Below are positions 60,530-64,000 of a stretch of 64,000 bases of DNA, in pieces. The notes under the pieces were generated by a model that was given only the letters and a program-made list of their open reading frames with translations, was not told where the DNA came from and ran no database searches. The DNA comes from Anderseniella sp963700885 (GTDB lineage: Bacteria; Pseudomonadota; Alphaproteobacteria; Rhizobiales; Aestuariivirgaceae). Numbering within the stretch: the first letter of the stretch is position 1; each line of letters opens with the position of its first letter. A program made the translations under genes and the position numbers. The stretch spans positions 1 to 64,000 of the forward strand of contig CAVOZJ010000014.1 of assembly GCA_963700885.1 (NCBI GenBank), written 5' to 3'.

Positions 60530-61278
60530 GACTGGTCTCCTTCTTTCAGATAATCGTGAATGACCTCTCCCAGACCCAATGTCATGTCGGTCAGAATGTG
60601 GGTAGCTGACAGCACTTCCAGCACCGGCAGATCAGCGACTGCTGCAAGCGCATGGGCATGAAGATCAAGTCCGGCAGGACCTTCCCAGGCACCCTTCACG
60701 TCAAGGTCAGTGAGATAGTAGCGGACGAGTTCGCAAATGCGCGGGCTGCAGTCAACATCCGGAATGATCTTCAACAGAAAGCTCGGGGCCTGGAGGCTTT
60801 TCGTCACGGCCTTCAGATCGAGTGTCCGATGCTTGTATCCCATGGTGCCGGTGGCAACCCGGACTGATCCGACATCCAGGGTTCCAAGAAGAGTGTCCTT
60901 CTCCACGCGTAAACCGGGCTCTGCAAACTTCTTGGGAAAACCCCAGATCTCCCTGCCGCCAGCAATGGGTGATTTATCGTTCAGATACATGGAATGGACG
61001 TAACCGCCCTTCACACCCTTGAAGGAGACCGGGATGACCTGCCCGGATTCGGTATAGTCACCGAAGCCGGTGGAATCCGGCATCCGGATGAACTCATACT
61101 TCACAACCGGCTCAGTGACCTCAAGCGGTTCCGGCACGACTGCCTGCAATGCATCCATGTCGGTGCGGTAGGAGATGATCATGAATTCCCGGTCCACGAA
61201 CCGGTAGGGCCCGGGCGGATAGGACGGATTGGTCAGTGGCATGGCAAATGCCCTGGCCCTGACATCCTTGATAGTCAT
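60526..61278 (-). CDS. adc: Acetoacetate decarboxylase
   Basis: 250 residues from ATG 61278 (an upstream frame to 61347 is unlikely). Signature parts are NPSYPPGPYRFVDREFMIIS, KYEFIRMPDSTGFGDYTESG, KGGYVHSMYLNDKSPIAGGR and the Schiff-base lysine region EIWGFPKKFAEPGLRVEKD (adjacent lysines; one activates the other). HILTDMTLGLGEVIHDY is the conserved end. It decarboxylates acetoacetate to acetone and CO2, or acts on a related beta-keto acid. With the overlapping hydroxybutyrate dehydrogenase and the patatin gene it forms a typical PHB/ketone-body unit. Confidence 0.92.
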   Translation of the reverse strand: MTIKDVRARAFAMPLTNPSYPPGPYRFVDREFMIISYRTDMDALQAVVPEPLEVTEPVVKYEFIRMPDSTGFGDYTESGQVIPVSFKGVKGGYVHSMYLNDKSPIAGGREIWGFPKKFAEPGLRVEKDTLLGTLDVGSVRVATGTMGYKHRTLDLKAVTKSLQAPSFLLKIIPDVDCSPRICELVRYYLTDLDVKGAWEGPAGLDLHAHALAAVADLPVLEVLSATHILTDMTLGLGEVIHDYLKEGDQS

Positions 61279-61343
61279 TGTTGCGATCCTCTCAACTGGC
61301 TCATGCATCACTTCCGGAAAGATCAAACACCTGCAACCCTGCA

Positions 61344-62408
61344 TCATCCCGTTTTCGATTTTTCCAGCGGGGATGATCGAGAACTCTTCCTCGTGTCCCT
61401 GTTTCCGGCTGCCCAGTGCTGCTTCATGGAGATGCGGGAGAATTCGTAGTCTTTCGACTGGCCCTCAAAGTCTTCCTTCCTGTGGATCAGGTGCATAAGC
61501 GAGACCGGACATTGAGGCCCTGCATTTACCAGCGATTGCAGATCGGGATCCTTGTGCAGTTTTTTCGGCAACTTGTCACGCAGTCTGCCGGCTGCGGCTC
61601 CGATCTCATACATCTGTCTGAACCGGTCAGTTGTCAGCCGTGTCCGGCTGGAGTACCGGATGTCCTTGTCGCGTTGTGAAACTTCGCCAAGGTCTCCGGG
61701 TCTGGCGCCACGCGCGCTGAACAGATCAATCTGAAAAATGCACAAGGGTTCAGTACCGCAGTTCTCCATGACATACTGAAGTGGCGTGTTGGACACGAGA
61801 CCGCCGTCCCAGTACTCCCGGCCATCAATAACCACACCGGGAAAGCCGGGCGGCAGGGCGCCGCTGGCCATGATATGTTCCGGGCCGATATTCAGGTTTC
61901 TGCTGTCAAAATAAGTGAAGTTGCCCGTCTCCACATCCACGGCGCCAACACTCAGACGGGGGCCTTTGGAGTTGAGATAGTCGAAATCAACCAATTCGCC
62001 CAGCGTGTCCTTCAAAGGTGATGTGTCGTAATAGCTCTGCGCCCCGGTGGAGCCTTATGGCATGAAAGTGGCCATCGGCACGCGGGGGCTGAAGAACCCC
62101 GGCACTCCCCATGTCATGACCGATGCTGCGGCAAATTCGGTAAAGACATTGCGGAATTCCGGCGTGTCGACCCAGGGATCATATGTCAGTGCCGAACTGG
62201 CGTGCTCCCAGAAGGCATGCAGCCTGTCAAGCCGCGACCCGGCGGGGTTGCCTGCAATAATGGCTGCATTGATTGAGCCAATGGAGATACCGGCGATCCA
62301 GTCCGGTTCATGATGGCTGCCGGCGAGGGCTTCATATGCCCCTGCCTGGTAGGCACCAAGGGCGCCACCACCCTGCAGAACCAGCGCATTGTGTTCCGGA
62401 CGGCCCAC
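61344..62408 (-). pseudogene. Patatin-like phospholipase interrupted by an in-frame stop
   Basis: The first part (MGRPEHNALVLQGGGALGAY) has the oxyanion G-G-G-x-x-G and the Ser elbow IAGISIGSINAAIIAGNPAG. The second part, in the same frame, has VIDGREYWDGGLVSNTPLQY with the catalytic Asp of D-G-G, then a C-terminal region like that of the DUF3734-bearing patatins. A single TAA at 62055-62057 separates them (ATFMP-stop-GSTGAQSYYDTSP). Changing one base to a tyrosine codon would restore a 354-residue protein. The family hydrolyses acyl esters and is often found with adc and bdhA in Proteobacteria. The gap 62409-62600 has nothing recognisable. Confidence 0.85.
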
Positions 62409-62600
62409 TACGATTTTCCGGTATCAGGCATGATTGTTCATCTCGCGGCGCAGACTTCCTGGAACTGGAACAATCATGCGCCTGTTACAGGGTGTTGTCA
62501 GTTAACAAATACTTCAGGTGTCATTGAGGCCGCCGGCGCCTTGCTCACCGGGTGAGATGCCAGTCTACGCAATCCACTCCCGGGTGAGGTGAAGACTGCG

Positions 62601-63314
62601 TCAGCCACCAGACCTGTCCTCCAGCATTTCGATCTGGATTTGCTGCATTTCGGCCAGCCGTTCCCACTGGTTGGCCAGGTGATGGTCGATCTTTTCGTGA
62701 AGCTGGCGGATTTCAAGCTCTGCCTTGAGGTTCACCTTGTAATCATTTTCGCCCCGTAACCGGTCCTTCGATTCCTGCCTGCGCTGACTCATCATGATGA
62801 TCGGGGCCTGCAGGGCGGCAAGGCAGGACAATACCAGGTTCAGGAGTATGAACGGGTACGGGTCAAAAATTTTGAACAACACGCCGGTGACGTTCAGGAG
62901 CATCCAGATCACCAGCAGGCCGCAGAACGACAGGATGAACGTCCATGACCCGCCAAATGCCGCAACGTGATCTGCCATCCGCTCGCCGAACGTTTCACGC
63001 TCCTGCAACATCTCTTCCGGCAGCTGGGAAATGGTCTGGCCATGCTCCAGGCTGGCAATGACTTCCTGGTCCAGGGTGCTCAGTTCGCCACGTTCGGTTT
63101 CCAGCAAAAGTTCAAGATGTTGCCGGCGGTAGGTCGCAAGGTCAGCCCGGCAGATGAACTTGCCGTCGCCCCAGTCCGGCCGGGCGCTGGCGATGAGTTT
63201 TGACACACCCGGGCGAACCAGGCTCCACGGCCTGGCCTGAATCCGGTCAAATGGCTTGTTGCAGATTTCGCAGGTGACCTGATCAACTGCCCCCTTTTTG
63301 CTGGCGCGCGGCAT
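62601..63314 (-). CDS. DUF1003 family membrane protein
   Basis: 237 residues from ATG 63314, which has AGGGGATGA upstream. The N-terminus has a zinc-finger-like C-E-I-C-N-K. The DUF1003 part has TFGERMADHVAAFGGSWTFI, two membrane helices (LSFCGLLVIWMLLNVTGVLF; DPYPFILLNLVLSCLAALQA) and PIIMMSQRRQESKDRLRGEN, then a coiled-coil tail (LEIRQLHEKIDHHLANQWER). The M-S-Q-N/R-R-Q motif after the second helix is the family hallmark. The function is unknown. Confidence 0.87.
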   Translation of the reverse strand: MPRASKKGAVDQVTCEICNKPFDRIQARPWSLVRPGVSKLIASARPDWGDGKFICRADLATYRRQHLELLLETERGELSTLDQEVIASLEHGQTISQLPEEMLQERETFGERMADHVAAFGGSWTFILSFCGLLVIWMLLNVTGVLFKIFDPYPFILLNLVLSCLAALQAPIIMMSQRRQESKDRLRGENDYKVNLKAELEIRQLHEKIDHHLANQWERLAEMQQIQIEMLEDRSGG

Positions 63315-63509
63315 TTTCGTGACGTCATCCCCTGGTAGTGTCTCGGCGCCGGCATCATACATGGATTGGAACCCCGGGGGAAAAAGGCAAGTACGTACGT
63401 TCTTGGGGTTCCGCCGGCCGGTATTGTCATGCAGAGTCCTGTCACTGGCCGGATTGAGACCGCCAGCATTGAACCATGACCTGTTCGCCGGCTTTGCAGG
63501 GAGGCCTGG

Positions 63510-64000
63510 ATGCTATTGCTGATCGCCCACATCGTGATCGTAGCCGCCTGCATGGTTCGCATACTGCTGCGGCGCCATCGCCAGCCCGAGTCCCGGATGG
63601 CCTGGCTCGTGGTTGTTCTCACGCTACCCTATGTGGGCGCCGTTGCCTATCTGCTGCTCGGGGAAACCAGCATCGGCCGCAGGCGCGTAGCCCGTTCGAG
63701 GGAGATTTTTCACCAGCTTCCGCAACCGGAAGATGCCGCCGGCTTTGAAACCCTCAAACATACACCAGATGTGTCAGACCATTACGTGTCCCTGTTCAGG
63801 GTCGGCGAATCGATCAGCGGCTACGGGGCAACAGGTGCAAACCAGGCCCGCCTGATGAAAGACTCCGACAGCACGATCGACGCGATGGTGGCGGATATTG
63901 ATGCCGCTGCCGACCATGTCCACCTGATTTTCTACATCTGGCTTACCGACAGCAACGGCCTGAAGATGGTCGAGGCGCTGAAGCGGGCGGCGGCACGCGG
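63510..64000 (+). CDS. cls: Cardiolipin synthase (phospholipase D family), N-terminal part
   Basis: The start at 63510 follows AGGGAGG; the frame is open to the window edge (163 residues). Two N-terminal membrane helices (LLLIAHIVIVAACMVRILLR; MAWLVVVLTLPYVGAVAYLL) lead into LLGETSIGRRRVARSR, the typical PLDc_N segment. The first part of the catalytic domain follows (DSDSTIDAMVADIDAAADHV; HLIFYIWLTDSNGLKMVEAL). The two H-K-D motifs lie beyond the edge. It condenses two phosphatidylglycerols, or another alcohol, into cardiolipin in the inner membrane. Confidence 0.88.
   Translation, partial: MLLLIAHIVIVAACMVRILLRRHRQPESRMAWLVVVLTLPYVGAVAYLLLGETSIGRRRVARSREIFHQLPQPEDAAGFETLKHTPDVSDHYVSLFRVGESISGYGATGANQARLMKDSDSTIDAMVADIDAAADHVHLIFYIWLTDSNGLKMVEALKRAAAR

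Overview
The window reads as chromosome of a GC-rich alphaproteobacterium, most likely of the Hyphomicrobiales (Rhizobiales), possibly a marine or soil heterotroph. The signs are TRAP and ABC uptake operons with divergent regulators, Pr6Pr, DUF2333 and HupE/UreJ proteins, and a short intergenic palindromic repeat of a kind I recall from Rhizobiales. The taxonomic call rests on gene content only. I saw no rRNA, tRNA, transposase, phage gene or CRISPR array.

Layout: 1-1.4 kb is a block of decayed genes (FAD-linked oxidase, PNPOx-like protein, DUF5662). 1.6-6.3 kb holds small regulator/stress genes (TetR, cytochrome P460, GNAT, MarR, rhodanese, YHS, a small membrane protein) and two remnants (RND pump tail, dienelactone hydrolase tail). 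6.5-15.0 kb is a TRAP transporter, cupin, IclR, hydantoinase/oxoprolinase A and B, and HpcH/HpaI aldolase operon. 15.0-28.4 kb is mixed: Pr6Pr, an M20 peptidase, secreted low-complexity and Cys-rich repeat proteins, a 5'-nucleotidase-like phosphoesterase, MFS, dienelactone hydrolase, a phenol-hydroxylase-type flavoprotein, HupE/UreJ and a PpiC-type foldase. 28.5-37.0 kb is a complete ABC importer with a DhaK-DhaL kinase and a divergent LacI regulator with two visible operators. 37.2-39.0 kb has a glutamine amidotransferase and a DnaJ protein.

39.5-46.4 kb is the most striking part: an EctB-like diaminobutyrate aminotransferase, a 1461-residue adenylation-PCP-membrane synthetase with the architecture of epsilon-poly-lysine synthetase (Pls/PosA family), and an Sfp-type phosphopantetheinyl transferase, compactly arranged. 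Together they look like a self-contained pathway for a poly(amino acid), plausibly poly-diaminobutyrate.

46.3-52.0 kb carries a secreted repeat-tail protein, an esterase-like protein, DUF2333, a dihaem cytochrome c, a type II dehydroquinase and a two-domain alpha/beta-barrel protein. 52.1-59.2 kb is a quinate/shikimate catabolic cluster: QuiC-type dehydroshikimate dehydratase fused to an HPPD-like domain, shikimate dehydrogenase, a second dehydroquinase, a TRAP transporter and a divergent GntR regulator. 59.2-62.4 kb is a ketone-body/PHB group (3-hydroxybutyrate dehydrogenase, acetoacetate decarboxylase, patatin). The window ends in DUF1003 and a cardiolipin synthase cut by the edge.

An unusual number of otherwise well-conserved genes carry a single frameshift or stop (P460, marR, hyuA, the Gly/Asn-rich protein, the ectB-like gene, gntR, bdhA, patatin). 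Either the sequence contains indel errors or this is a genome under decay; each case is flagged.
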